Source: an uncultured Ellagibacter sp.
GTDB taxonomy: Bacteria; Actinomycetota; Coriobacteriia; Coriobacteriales; Eggerthellaceae
Assembly (NCBI GenBank): GCA_934663775.1
Contig: CAKUKU010000001.1
Span: 243,113 to 307,112, forward strand
Length of the DNA stretch: 64,000 nt
Direction: 5' to 3'
Under the pieces are notes generated by a model. That model saw only the letters and a list, made by a program, of their open reading frames with translations. It had not been told where the DNA came from and searched no databases. Made by a program: the position numbers and the translations under genes. Below are positions 35,989 to 44,538 of the stretch, piece after piece (position 1 is the stretch's first letter; every line of letters begins with the position of its first letter).

Positions 35989-37701
35989 CTAGAGCTCCGC
36001 CAAGATCTCGCGGATGACGGCAGCGAGCGCGCGCAGCGTCACGCCCGAGTTGTCGGGCAGATGCAGATGCACGCAGCGGCGGCCGCGGTTCGCCAGCGTG
36101 AGCAAATCGCCCGATGCCTGCGCCTTCGCGAGCGCACCCAAGCTTTCCGCCTCGCGCTTCAAGGGGATGTCCTTCAGCTCGTCGGCCGACAGAATGAGGA
36201 ACACGCCGCAGTTCGGGCCGCCCTTCTGCAGCTGGCCGGTGGAGTGCAGATAGCGCGGGCCCACTTCCAAGCACGACGCGACGCAGCGGGATTCGCCTAC
36301 GCCATGGCGGATGTCCTCGAGCGCCTCGCGACGTCCCTCGCCCGTGAACGGCAGAAACGCGTTCAGCGCGAAGAAGTCGCCCGGCTGGATGCTGCCGAGC
36401 AGCGCGCGCAGGGCGCCGCGCACGTCGGTGCAATCCTTGAAGCACGGCGCGAGCCGCACCTCGACCTCGCCCATGTGCACGTCGTCGATGAAGTCCTGCA
36501 CGAAGTCGGGCTCGGGCTGACCCTCGGCGAGAATCTTTAGCACCTCGGCCTTCGCGGAGGCGACGTCGGGCTGGTCGAACGGGCACACCTTCATGAGGAA
36601 ACCGCACATCGCGATGGCGTATTCCCACATCACGAAGTGCTCGGCGAGTTCCTCGACCGAGTCGATCTTGAAGTTCAGGCGCGGGATGGCCGGGTCGATG
36701 TAGGCCAAGCTCATCTCGAAGTTCTTGCGCTCGTCCCACAGGTCGGTCTTCGTCTGGTACATGATGACGCTGCGATCGCCCGCGTCGCGCGTGAGCAGAA
36801 GCGAATCGACCTCGATGTTCGGCAGGATGCCCTGCCCTTCCTTGCCGAGCGACTCGGCGACGAGCTGTTCGATCCAAAGGCCGAGCACGCGCCCGCGCTT
36901 CGGCGTGAGGAAGGAGAACTTGTTGCGCCCTTTGAGGTAGTTGTCGTAGAGGAACGCCGCCAGGTTGATGGCAGGGTTGTCGATGGCGTCCTCGCTGCAA
37001 CGCTCCTCGGCTTCCTTCGCATGCGCCATGAACTTCTCGAGGTCGATACCCGCAAGCGCGGCGGGCAGAAGGCCGAAGATCGACAGCGCGGAGAAGCGCC
37101 CGCCGACGGTGGGCTCGCCGTTGAACGCCGCGAGCCAACCCTCCTCGCGCGCCTGACGCTCGAGCTGCGAGCCAGGATCGGTGATCGCGACCAGATGGTT
37201 CGCGAAGTTGATTTCCGGGGCCTGCGCGGCGAACGCGTCACGCAGCGCGCTTGAGAGCAGGCGCGGCTCGATGGTACCGCCTGACTTCGACGACACGATC
37301 ACGAGCGTGGTCGCGGGGTCGCAGTCCCATAAAAGTTCGCGCATGCGCACGGGCGAGTCGGAATCGAGCGTCTTGAACGAGACGCGGTTGGTCTTCACCG
37401 CGTCGGACTTGTTGTATTTCGTGATGGTCATGGGCGCCTGGGTCGATCCGCCCTGACCGATGAGGACGACAGTCTTGATGCCGCTTTCCACCACGTTATC
37501 GGCGAAGCACTGGACCTGTGACAAGTCGCACTGCGGATGCGTCCCCAAATCGACCCACCCCATGAAGTTCTCGGCGGTCTGGCGCGCTTCCTCGGAGAAA
37601 TCGTAGAGCGATGCGTCCTTCGCCCGCACGCGGCTGGCGACGCATTCCTTCACGAGCGTTTTCGCAGAAGGGTATAGCTTTTCCATGTCGCTAATCAGCA
37701 T
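35989..37701 (-). CDS. pgi: Glucose-6-phosphate isomerase
   Basis: Interconverts glucose-6-phosphate and fructose-6-phosphate. The 570-residue protein belongs to the long actinobacterial branch resembling the isomerase half of Tal-Pgi fusions: VVLIGQGGSTQAP, VSSKSGGTIEP, GEPTVGGRFSALSIFGLLP and the C-terminal GPRYLHSTGQLQKGGPN. The SIS domains are complete. The ATG at 37701 follows AGAAGG. A terminator follows the gene, and no transaldolase is nearby, so it stands alone. Confidence 0.93.
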   Translation of the reverse strand: MLISDMEKLYPSAKTLVKECVASRVRAKDASLYDFSEEARQTAENFMGWVDLGTHPQCDLSQVQCFADNVVESGIKTVVLIGQGGSTQAPMTITKYNKSDAVKTNRVSFKTLDSDSPVRMRELLWDCDPATTLVIVSSKSGGTIEPRLLSSALRDAFAAQAPEINFANHLVAITDPGSQLERQAREEGWLAAFNGEPTVGGRFSALSIFGLLPAALAGIDLEKFMAHAKEAEERCSEDAIDNPAINLAAFLYDNYLKGRNKFSFLTPKRGRVLGLWIEQLVAESLGKEGQGILPNIEVDSLLLTRDAGDRSVIMYQTKTDLWDERKNFEMSLAYIDPAIPRLNFKIDSVEELAEHFVMWEYAIAMCGFLMKVCPFDQPDVASAKAEVLKILAEGQPEPDFVQDFIDDVHMGEVEVRLAPCFKDCTDVRGALRALLGSIQPGDFFALNAFLPFTGEGRREALEDIRHGVGESRCVASCLEVGPRYLHSTGQLQKGGPNCGVFLILSADELKDIPLKREAESLGALAKAQASGDLLTLANRGRRCVHLHLPDNSGVTLRALAAVIREILAEL

Positions 37702-37860
37702 GTAAACCTTCTTTCGGTATCGCGCGCCCGCCCCTCGACGGCACGCACGGCATAGATTATCCTCGAAGGCTGTGATGGAGTTATGGACAAGTGGGAAGAC
37801 GGCCCTAAATCGCAGGAAAAGGGACGGATTTCGGGAGATTTTGCCAGCATTCGAGCACGC

Positions 37861-37892
37861 AAAAAGCGCCCGTCGCGAGATGCGGCGAGCGC
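37861..37892 (-). terminator. Terminator of the LytTR regulator gene
   Basis: GCGCCCGTCGC (37866-37876) pairs with GCGGCGAGCGC (37882-37892), with mismatches. On the minus strand the stem runs into TTTTT. Confidence 0.7.
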
Positions 37893-37928
37893 CTAGCAAT
37901 CATTTGGAACCTACGTAATAAAAGCGAC

Positions 37929-38642
37929 CTAGAGCCCAAGCGCCTTCTTGAGCGCGCTCACGCGACGACGGCTCACGGGGATCTTCTCCTCCACGCCGTT
38001 GAGCGTGAGCAGCAGCGTGCCGCCGGAGACCGATTCGATTTCCTCGACCATGGAAAGGTTCACCAGGTAGCCGCGGTGCACGCGGAAGAACCCGTGCCCG
38101 TCTAAGCGCTTTTCAAGCTGGGCCAGACTCACCGTGGAGAAGTAGCGGTCCGTGTCGGTCTGCAGGTACGCGTAGTCATCGCGCGCCATGACGAAGCGAA
38201 TCTTGTCGATGCCGATGAGGATCTTCTTGCCGCCCTTTTCGACGGGGATGCGCTCGGATTTCTGGGCCTGCACATGCAGCGACACGTGCTCGCGCACGCG
38301 TGCAAGCGCCTGGGAGAGACGCTCGGTCTCGACCGGTTTCACCAGGTAATCGATGGCGTTCACCTTGAACGCGTCGAGCGCATGCTCGCTGTAGGCGGTG
38401 ACGAACACCACCGCGGGCGGGAATTTCAAATGCTGCAACGCCTCGGCGAGCTGAAGCCCGGTGGCTTCCGGCATGTTCACGTCGAGGAACATGACGTCGC
38501 AGGGGTATTCCTTCAGCTTCTCGATGGCCTCGCGCACACTAGCCGCCTCGGCAACAACCTCGGTCTGGCCAAGTTCGTCGAGCAGGAATTTCAATTCGGA
38601 GCGCGCGGGGGCCTCGTCGTCGACGATGATTGCTTTCAGCAT
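37929..38642 (-). CDS. LytTR-family response regulator
   Basis: A 237-residue response regulator. The receiver domain covers 1-120, with acidic pocket D8/D9, phosphoacceptor D54 (MFLDVNMPEA), T in FVTAYSE and K in LVKPVE. The LytTR DNA-binding domain covers about 135-235 (VMARDDYAYLQTDT, FFRVHRGYLVNLSMVEEIE). The nearest matching sensor type is the LytS-like kinase at 62064-63476, 24 kb away. The gene lies close to cstA; LytTR regulators such as BtsR and PyrR control CstA-type pyruvate transporters in other bacteria, so control of cstA is a reasonable inference. Confidence 0.94.
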   Translation of the reverse strand: MLKAIIVDDEAPARSELKFLLDELGQTEVVAEAASVREAIEKLKEYPCDVMFLDVNMPEATGLQLAEALQHLKFPPAVVFVTAYSEHALDAFKVNAIDYLVKPVETERLSQALARVREHVSLHVQAQKSERIPVEKGGKKILIGIDKIRFVMARDDYAYLQTDTDRYFSTVSLAQLEKRLDGHGFFRVHRGYLVNLSMVEEIESVSGGTLLLTLNGVEEKIPVSRRRVSALKKALGL

Positions 38643-38771
38643 ACAAGCCTCCCAGATTCGTGTTCGATGATGCCGCTTCTGCGCCGTTCGCAGAGCGTAC
38701 TCCTAACGCTCAATTATAAAACAAAGCGCTCTCGATTTGTATGCTTGGCGACATCATTTCAAAACGACCGC

Positions 38772-38812
38772 AAAGGCGCGAGGGAAGAGCCGGAAAGGCC
38801 CCTCGCGCCTTT
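38772..38812 (-). terminator. Terminator of the PepV-like gene
   Basis: AAAGGCGCGAGGG (38772-38784) and CCCTCGCGCCTTT (38800-38812) are exact 13-base inverted repeats; the element could terminate both strands. Confidence 0.75.
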
Positions 38813-38855
38813 GTTGGCGCGCCGCACCTGGCGGCCGTTTTGCCTTATCGAACGC

Positions 38856-40256
38856 TTACAGGTCGAGTTCCATCAGACGGGCGATGGTGAGCGCGTAGAT
38901 TTTGAACGCCTGCTTGAGCAGGTCTTCCGGCACCGTCTCGTCCGGACCGTGCATGCCGCCCGCCCACTCGGGCATCTCGACCCACGGCATTTCGGGACCG
39001 AAACTCGCCGCGCAGGAGAACTTGCGCGCGTACGTGCCGCCGCCCTGCGTGAAGGGCTTCGCGTCCTCGCCCGTGGCCTCGTTGTACGCAGAAAGAAGCG
39101 CCTGCACGTAGCCCGAATCGGGATCGATGAGGAAGGGCTCAACCTCGCGCGTCGCCTCGTAGGTCGCACCCGCCTCGGCCGCAAGCGTGCCGAGACGCTC
39201 GGTGAGTTTGTCGGGCGCGATCGTCGTGGGGAAACGGCAGTCGAGCGTCTGCTTCACGCAGCCGCCTTCCATGCTGATCGTGCCACCGACGACGGTGAGT
39301 TCGCCGAAATGCTCATCGGACGCCTTGATGCCGAGCTTCGAGCCATCGGTTGCGCTCGTGAGCTTGCGAACCAGCTCGAAGTATGCCCGCTCGTCGGCGG
39401 TGAGCAAGTCGTTTTCCAACAAATAGGCGACGAGCATGTCGATCGCGCTCACCCCCAGATGCGGCAGGCTCGCATGCGCCGCCTTCCCATGCGCGTCGAT
39501 GCGCGCTGTGCCGTCGCCCTCGTCGGTGACGACGATGCCCGCCGCCTGCGGAAGCGCCGCCGCGTCGGCCCGCACGATCGCGTGCGCGAGGCCCGGCACC
39601 GCGTTCGTCGCCGCACCGCCTTCGATGTTCACGAGTACACCGCCCTCGAAACGCTTGCTCGTAAACGCGCCATCGTAGAGGCCCTTCTCACCATAGCTCA
39701 CGGGGAACTCGGCGTCGGGCGTGAAAAGAAACGCCGGGTCGGCGAAGCGCTCGCGGTAGTACGGCACGTCGTCCATACCCGTCTCCTCGTTCGCGCCGAA
39801 GATGATGCGGATGGTATAGGGCAGCTTTTCGCCCTTGTCCAGCCAGAACTTCACCGCGTGGAGGGTCGTGATGATGGGGCCTTTATCGTCGATGACGCCG
39901 CGGCCCATAAGATAGCCCTCGCGGCGCGTGACGGCGAACGGCTCGACCGTCCAACCAGGTCCCGCGGGCACCACGTCGACGTGCCCGATGATGCCGATCT
40001 GCGTATCCGACTCTCCGGGAAGGTCGGCGTAACCCACATATCCATCGACGTCGTGGACTTCAAATCCCATGTCACGCGCGATGTTGAGCGCCTCGGTGAG
40101 CGCCGCGCGGGGCCCGGGGCCGAACGGCGCGCCCGGCGCTGCGGCGGGCAGATCCTCCGTCGACTCGATGCGCACGACGCGCTCGATGTCGGCGACGATG
40201 TTGTCCCAGTCCTTCTCGAGATAGGAATCGATCTCGCTTTCGAGAACATCCTCCAT
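38856..40256 (-). CDS. PepV-like M20 dipeptidase (Sapep family)
   Basis: A 466-residue M20 metallopeptidase that cleaves dipeptides or acyl-amino acids in the cytoplasm. Metal-site text is visible: IGHVDVVPAGPGW, GRGVIDDKGP, FGANEETGM and FLFTPDAEFPV. The lid domain lies at about 200-350. The Sapep/PepV branch has no CCA-type exopeptidase features and is near-normal length here. The start has a consensus AAGGAGG. It precedes tRNA-Leu(CAA) in a run with cstA, which could point to amino acid and peptide use. The substrate range is not predictable. Confidence 0.9.
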   Translation of the reverse strand: MEDVLESEIDSYLEKDWDNIVADIERVVRIESTEDLPAAAPGAPFGPGPRAALTEALNIARDMGFEVHDVDGYVGYADLPGESDTQIGIIGHVDVVPAGPGWTVEPFAVTRREGYLMGRGVIDDKGPIITTLHAVKFWLDKGEKLPYTIRIIFGANEETGMDDVPYYRERFADPAFLFTPDAEFPVSYGEKGLYDGAFTSKRFEGGVLVNIEGGAATNAVPGLAHAIVRADAAALPQAAGIVVTDEGDGTARIDAHGKAAHASLPHLGVSAIDMLVAYLLENDLLTADERAYFELVRKLTSATDGSKLGIKASDEHFGELTVVGGTISMEGGCVKQTLDCRFPTTIAPDKLTERLGTLAAEAGATYEATREVEPFLIDPDSGYVQALLSAYNEATGEDAKPFTQGGGTYARKFSCAASFGPEMPWVEMPEWAGGMHGPDETVPEDLLKQAFKIYALTIARLMELDL

Positions 40257-40420
40257 GTTGCGACCTCCTTGATCGTTTTCGTCCCGTCAACTTTACCCCA
40301 GCGCACGGGTATCGAACAGCCCGCAATCGCGCGATTCGCGAAAGCGCGCATGCTCGCCCTCACGCGCAATTTCCCGATAGACGCACCCGCGTGCTTCCGC
40401 TATACTGTTTGAGCTGATGT

Positions 40421-40504
40421 GCCCGAGTGGCGGAATGGCAGACGCGGCGGTCTCAAAAACCGTTGTCTCACGACGTGCGAGTTCGACTCTCGCCTCGGGC
40501 ACCA
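40421..40504 (+). tRNA. tRNA-Leu (anticodon CAA)
   Basis: Reads GCCCGAGTGGCGGAATGGCA, anticodon loop CTCAAAA (anticodon CAA), long variable arm, T arm GCGAG-TTCGACT-CTCGC, acceptor CTCGGGC, A discriminator and encoded CCA (40502-40504). A TATACT box lies at 40401-40406. Confidence 0.95.
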
Positions 40505-40576
40505 GTTTTCCCTGATTGCAAAGGCGGCCCGCGCGGCCGCCTTCTTCATTTTCCCGCAACTTCCCGCAGCGCAAAA

Positions 40577-40605
40577 AAAGGCGACCCCCGCCGGAGGTCG
40601 CCTTT
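40577..40605 (-). terminator. Terminator of cstA
   Basis: AAAGGCGACC (40577-40586) pairs with GGTCGCCTTT (40596-40605). On the minus strand it runs into a T7 tract (40579-40573), a strong intrinsic terminator 25 bases past cstA. The same hairpin may also end the tRNA-Leu transcript. Confidence 0.85.
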
Positions 40606-40629
40606 CGTCGTTTTGCAGGAAGCTTCCCG

Positions 40630-42438
40630 TTATTCCGCTTTCGCGGCGGCGTTCTTCTTCGAGGTGGCGACGATCGTCTTCACGCCCTTGACGGCAAGCA
40701 CGATGGCCAGCACGAACAGAAGCACGGCGAGGATCGCCTGCAGCACCGGCGCGAGCGCGATGCCGCCCGTGATGATCGCAGTCATCTTCTGGTAGAAGGT
40801 GATGGCGAGCGACGTCAACGTGGCGAGCAGCATGAACGCCATCGGCACGAAGAACATCTTGTTGTTGCGGCCAGCGTTGCCGAGCCATGCGCACACGGCA
40901 AGCAGGGCGAGCGCGGCAAGCAGCTGGTTGGCGGCGCCGAACAGCGGCCAGATGATGGAGTAGCCCGTCATACCCAAGATGATGCCGATGACCACGGTGA
41001 TGATCGTCGCCACATACGGGTTCGCCATGAACTTGTGCACGCCCGTGAGCTCCTCGGGCTTCTTGTCGACCGGAGTCCAAAGCTCCTGGAACATGTAGCG
41101 CGCAAGGCGCGTCGCCGTATCGAGCGAAGTCAGGCAGAAAGCGGAAACCGCAAGGATGAGCAGCGCATATGCGAGCCCTTGCGCATCGGCGAGACCGGGG
41201 ATGCAGGCGAGCATCTGCGAGAGGCCGTCCGCAAAGACCGCCGTCGGGGAGGCGTATCCGCCAGCGGCGTACTTGCTCCACACGAAGCCGACGGCACACA
41301 GCGAGATCACCGCGAGCACGCACTCGATGAGCATACCGCCGTAACCGATGGGCTGCGCCTGGCCTTCCTTGTCGAGCTGCTTAGACGTGGTGCCCGAAGC
41401 GACGAGGCTATGGAAGCCGGAAATGGCGCCGCATGCGATGGTGATGAACAGAGCCGGGAACAGAAAGCCGGAAGCGGCGGCCTTGTTCGTGATGGCCTTG
41501 CCCGCCTCATCGACGAGCGCTTGGCCGGTGGAAGCGTCGAAGGCGGCATTGGAGGCGACGAAGCCGGTGAACGCCGGAATCTGCAGGTCGGTCGCAGCGC
41601 CCATGACGCTTGCGCCCACGATGCCGATGATGGCGAGGATGATCATGCCATAAAGCAGATAGCTCGACAGGTAGTCGCGCGGCTGCAGGAGAATCCACAC
41701 CGGGGCAACGGAGGCGACCAGGATGTACACGCCGAGGATGATCATCCACGTGTCGTAGTCAAGCGAGATCGCAACGCCCATGAGCGGCAGGTTGTAGCCG
41801 ATGGCGACCATGATGACGATCAGGATGATCGCCGAGACGATGTTCACGGGGCCGGGGATGTTGCGGCCGCGCGTGACGAAGCCGTAGACGACGGCGACAC
41901 CGATGAAGATGACCGAAATCATGGCCGTCTGCTCATTGGCGAGGTTGGTCGCCGGGGCCGCCGAGGCGGAAACGACGAACGTGTTCGCAACGATGGAGGC
42001 GAATGCAGCCACGACCAGCAGCAACGTCAAGTACGCGAAGATGCAGAAGAGCTTCTTCGCCGTATTGTCGATGTTCTCCGCGACGACGACGGCAAGTGTC
42101 TGGCCCTTGTGACGAAGCGAGGCGAACAGCGCGCCGAAGTCGTGCATAGCGCCGAAGAAGATGCCGCCGATGAGCACCCACAAAAGCACGGGCACCCAGC
42201 CGAAGACTGCCGCCTGGATCGGACCGTTAATCGGACCCGCGCCAGCGATCGACGAGAAGTGATGGCCGAGCACCACGTACGGTGGCGCCGGCACGTAATC
42301 CACGCCGTCTTCCAGCTCGTGAGCCGGAGTCGGGCGATTCGGATCGACTCCCCATTGCTTGGCAAGCCAGCCACCGTAGCACACATAGCCGATGACCAGG
42401 ATAACCATAGCAATAAGGAAGATAACCAAAGCGTTCAT
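40630..42438 (-). CDS. cstA: Carbon starvation protein A (CstA-type transporter)
   Basis: A 602-residue integral membrane protein hydrophobic over almost its whole length. It opens MNALVIFLIAMVILVIGYVC, and the family core APPYVVLGHHFSSIAGAGPI and IFFGAMHDFGALFASLRHKG is intact, with FGAANQLLAALALL near the end. CstA proteins import pyruvate or peptides under carbon limitation. This is the shorter branch (about 600 versus 700 residues). It follows the unknown gene at 42471 by 32 bases and has a strong terminator. See the LytTR gene at 37929 for possible regulation. Confidence 0.95.
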   Translation of the reverse strand: MNALVIFLIAMVILVIGYVCYGGWLAKQWGVDPNRPTPAHELEDGVDYVPAPPYVVLGHHFSSIAGAGPINGPIQAAVFGWVPVLLWVLIGGIFFGAMHDFGALFASLRHKGQTLAVVVAENIDNTAKKLFCIFAYLTLLLVVAAFASIVANTFVVSASAAPATNLANEQTAMISVIFIGVAVVYGFVTRGRNIPGPVNIVSAIILIVIMVAIGYNLPLMGVAISLDYDTWMIILGVYILVASVAPVWILLQPRDYLSSYLLYGMIILAIIGIVGASVMGAATDLQIPAFTGFVASNAAFDASTGQALVDEAGKAITNKAAASGFLFPALFITIACGAISGFHSLVASGTTSKQLDKEGQAQPIGYGGMLIECVLAVISLCAVGFVWSKYAAGGYASPTAVFADGLSQMLACIPGLADAQGLAYALLILAVSAFCLTSLDTATRLARYMFQELWTPVDKKPEELTGVHKFMANPYVATIITVVIGIILGMTGYSIIWPLFGAANQLLAALALLAVCAWLGNAGRNNKMFFVPMAFMLLATLTSLAITFYQKMTAIITGGIALAPVLQAILAVLLFVLAIVLAVKGVKTIVATSKKNAAAKAE

Positions 42439-42470
42439 TGAGTTTCCTTACTGATATTACCGCAGTTCTT

Positions 42471-43181
42471 CTATGCCAGGCGCAGATTGGCTTCGATCGT
42501 CGAAACCAGCTGCTTTCCAGCTCCGTTCGCATAGACGCACCGGTTCGAAAGGTCGGCGACCGCCACGCGGAGGTCGGCCCATCCACGGAACCCGAGGGCG
42601 AAGTTCTTGCGGAAACGCACTTTTCGAATCGCGCGCTTCGCGTCCTCGGCGCACTCGTCGGCGATGACCACGAGTGAAAGCCCCGAGGACATGTGGTTCG
42701 GTTCCGCCGTGACCTTCTCGAGGCCGCGCGTCTTCATGAACTGAACCCACGCATCGAGCTGAGGCTCGTCGAAGGTTTCCGCAAACACGAAAAAGAGGTA
42801 CTCGTGGGAATTGGCCTCCCAGAGCTTCGCACGTTTGACCAGCACATACTGCTCGCCAAACGAGTGAAATTCAGCAAAACCGGGGAAGCGCTTCCCCGCG
42901 AACTCGTAATCCCGATGCACATCGAAGAATGCCTCATGTGCAGCGAGAATACGTTTCAGCACCAGCTGCTTTTCGTCCTGTGCCTTCTGGGCCTCGCCCG
43001 AAGACCGAAGGACTGGCTGTCCGTCCGATGCGGCGACATGTTCGGCCACCGCCCTTTCGGAGTTGTCCGACGAACCTGTCTGTTCGACCTGCTCGTCAGT
43101 GCCTTTGGCGTCTGATTGAACCGCTGAACCCACGCTCAAGAAACCCGAAAACCTTTCCACTTCGCACTCATCGCACCCCAC
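42471..43181 (-). CDS. Unknown cytosolic protein upstream of cstA
   Basis: I do not recognise this 236-residue protein. The GTG at 43181 is the only long option and has no clear ribosome site, so the N-terminus is uncertain; a disordered Ser/Glu/Gln-rich stretch (1-65) may not be translated. From residue about 72 a folded domain starts (LKRILAAHEAFFDVHRDYEF), with FPGFAEFHSFGEQYVLVKRA and KVTAEPNHMSSGLSLVVIAD. There is no signal peptide or membrane segment. It lies 32 bases before cstA and is probably cotranscribed, so a role linked to uptake or sensing is possible. Confidence 0.65.
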   Translation of the reverse strand: MGCDECEVERFSGFLSVGSAVQSDAKGTDEQVEQTGSSDNSERAVAEHVAASDGQPVLRSSGEAQKAQDEKQLVLKRILAAHEAFFDVHRDYEFAGKRFPGFAEFHSFGEQYVLVKRAKLWEANSHEYLFFVFAETFDEPQLDAWVQFMKTRGLEKVTAEPNHMSSGLSLVVIADECAEDAKRAIRKVRFRKNFALGFRGWADLRVAVADLSNRCVYANGAGKQLVSTIEANLRLA

Positions 43182-43214
43182 GTCTCAATGCGAACGGCTT
43201 ATTTTATGTCCTAC

Positions 43215-43230
43215 GTAACTGCTCGGTAAC
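43215..43230. promoter_or_regulatory. GTTAC direct repeat upstream of the 42471-cstA unit
   Basis: On the minus strand GTTAC occurs at 43230-43226 and 43219-43215, an 11-base pitch, inside a larger inverted repeat (TTTTATGT/ACATAAAA). LytTR proteins bind direct repeats at about one-turn spacing upstream of their targets. The position, about 35-50 bases before the GTG at 43181, fits a regulator site, but the match is short. Confidence 0.3.
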
Positions 43231-43280
43231 ATAAAAATCGGCATTTTTTTGCGAATGCACAAAGATTTTTCCCAAAAAGA

Positions 43281-43314
43281 AAGCGCTTGGGGTGAAATCC
43301 ACTCCCAAGCGCTT
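43281..43314 (-). terminator. Terminator of the aldolase gene
   Basis: AAGCGCTTGGG (43281-43291) and CCCAAGCGCTT (43304-43314) are exact inverted repeats around a 12-base loop, followed on the minus strand by TCTTTTTGGG. Confidence 0.8.
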
Positions 43315-43396
43315 GTGTAACGTGCTTGTCGCGTGCCAGCTGGGGCCTTATGCGAGCGATTCCACCCACGTCGGCGCGCGAGCTGCGGCCTGCCAG

Positions 43397-44341
43397 CTAC
43401 AGGCTGAAATCCTTCTCGCCGTTGAACACCGCGAGGGCGTCGGCGACGGAGTAGTCGGCCAGCGTGATGGCGCTGATGGCCTTCGTGAGGCGCACGGCCT
43501 CGTCGAGCGAACGCTGGTGAATGTTGCGGCCCGTTGCGTTTCCGCAGGCACCGCCCACATGAATCTGATCGTAGAGCTGCGTTAAGAAGGTTTCGGCATC
43601 GACGGTCGAACCGCCTGCGCACACAAGGCCCGTGCGGCCCGCCGCCATAGAGGCGACCTTCAGGGCCTCGGCAGGGGTGCGTGTGTCGTCGCCTTCGGGC
43701 TTCGGCGGATTCACCTTCACGAAGTCGGCGCCCAGGCAAAGCGCCACGCCGGCAGCGCCCGCGATGAGGTCGGGGTCCTTCTCGGCGGTGACAGCCTTGC
43801 CGCGCGGGTAGATCCACAACACGACGAGCAAGCCGTTCGCGTGCGCCTGCGCAATGAGTTCGCCAGCCTCGGCCATCATGGTGGACTCGTACTCGCTGCC
43901 CAGGTAGATGGTGTAGCCCAAACCGACGATGTTCACGCCCGCGTCGCGCATGACGAGGATGGCGTCCAAGTCGTAGAGCTGCGGCGAATAGGGGTCGTCC
44001 TGCGAAGTCTTCACCAAGTTGGTCTTGGAGTTCATCTTCACGAGGTAGTTGATCTCAGGGTAGTCGGCGGCGTATTGCGCGATGAGGCCGCGCTGACCGG
44101 CGAGAACGCCGCACACGCCCTGACGACCGATCTCGAAGAGATGCTCGGGCTCGGCGTCGGCGAGGTCGATCCCCTCGCCGTAGAAGTCCTTGTTCAAATG
44201 CTCGATCTTCTGGTCGCATGCGAACAGCATGAGCCGACCGGTTCCACGCGTGGCCTTCAGGTAGTTGTCGATGTATTCCTCGCGCGACTCGGGCATGACG
44301 TCAGCGGGAACACGAACCTGATCACGGGTGATTTTCGGCAT
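43397..44341 (-). CDS. Archaeal-type class I fructose-bisphosphate aldolase (DhnA/FbaB family)
   Basis: A 314-residue TIM-barrel aldolase of the DeoC/FbaB/LacD superfamily. The motifs FACDQKIEHL, YLVKMNSKTNL and the Schiff-base lysine in DFVKVNPPK are typical, as is the phosphate-binding GRTGLVCAGGSTVD. It splits fructose 1,6-bisphosphate or makes related ketose phosphates. Relatives make 6-deoxy-5-ketofructose phosphate for aromatic synthesis, so that is an alternative. The ATG follows AAAGGAGG and an intrinsic terminator follows the gene. It sits near pgi in central carbon metabolism but is transcribed alone. Confidence 0.88.
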   Translation of the reverse strand: MPKITRDQVRVPADVMPESREEYIDNYLKATRGTGRLMLFACDQKIEHLNKDFYGEGIDLADAEPEHLFEIGRQGVCGVLAGQRGLIAQYAADYPEINYLVKMNSKTNLVKTSQDDPYSPQLYDLDAILVMRDAGVNIVGLGYTIYLGSEYESTMMAEAGELIAQAHANGLLVVLWIYPRGKAVTAEKDPDLIAGAAGVALCLGADFVKVNPPKPEGDDTRTPAEALKVASMAAGRTGLVCAGGSTVDAETFLTQLYDQIHVGGACGNATGRNIHQRSLDEAVRLTKAISAITLADYSVADALAVFNGEKDFSL

Positions 44342-44538
44342 GTTGATCCTCCTTTTAGGATGCGATATAAGGCGCCGCGGCCGATGCTTCGACGATTCAC
44401 AAGGCGACGCACGGAAGATATTCTAGCAAATGGGAAACCTACGCGCCGCACATGTCGGCGAGCGATGCACGCGTCGGCGCACTTCGAGATGCACGGGGCG
44501 TGGGGCATCAGGGATTCGGGCTCAGGCGATTGCGCGCC

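Noticed and set aside
35912..37138. N-terminal extension of the HypF frame by 409 codons
   Set aside because: It overlaps pgi and has no acylphosphatase-like text; the real start is the ATG at 35911 before the acylphosphatase domain.
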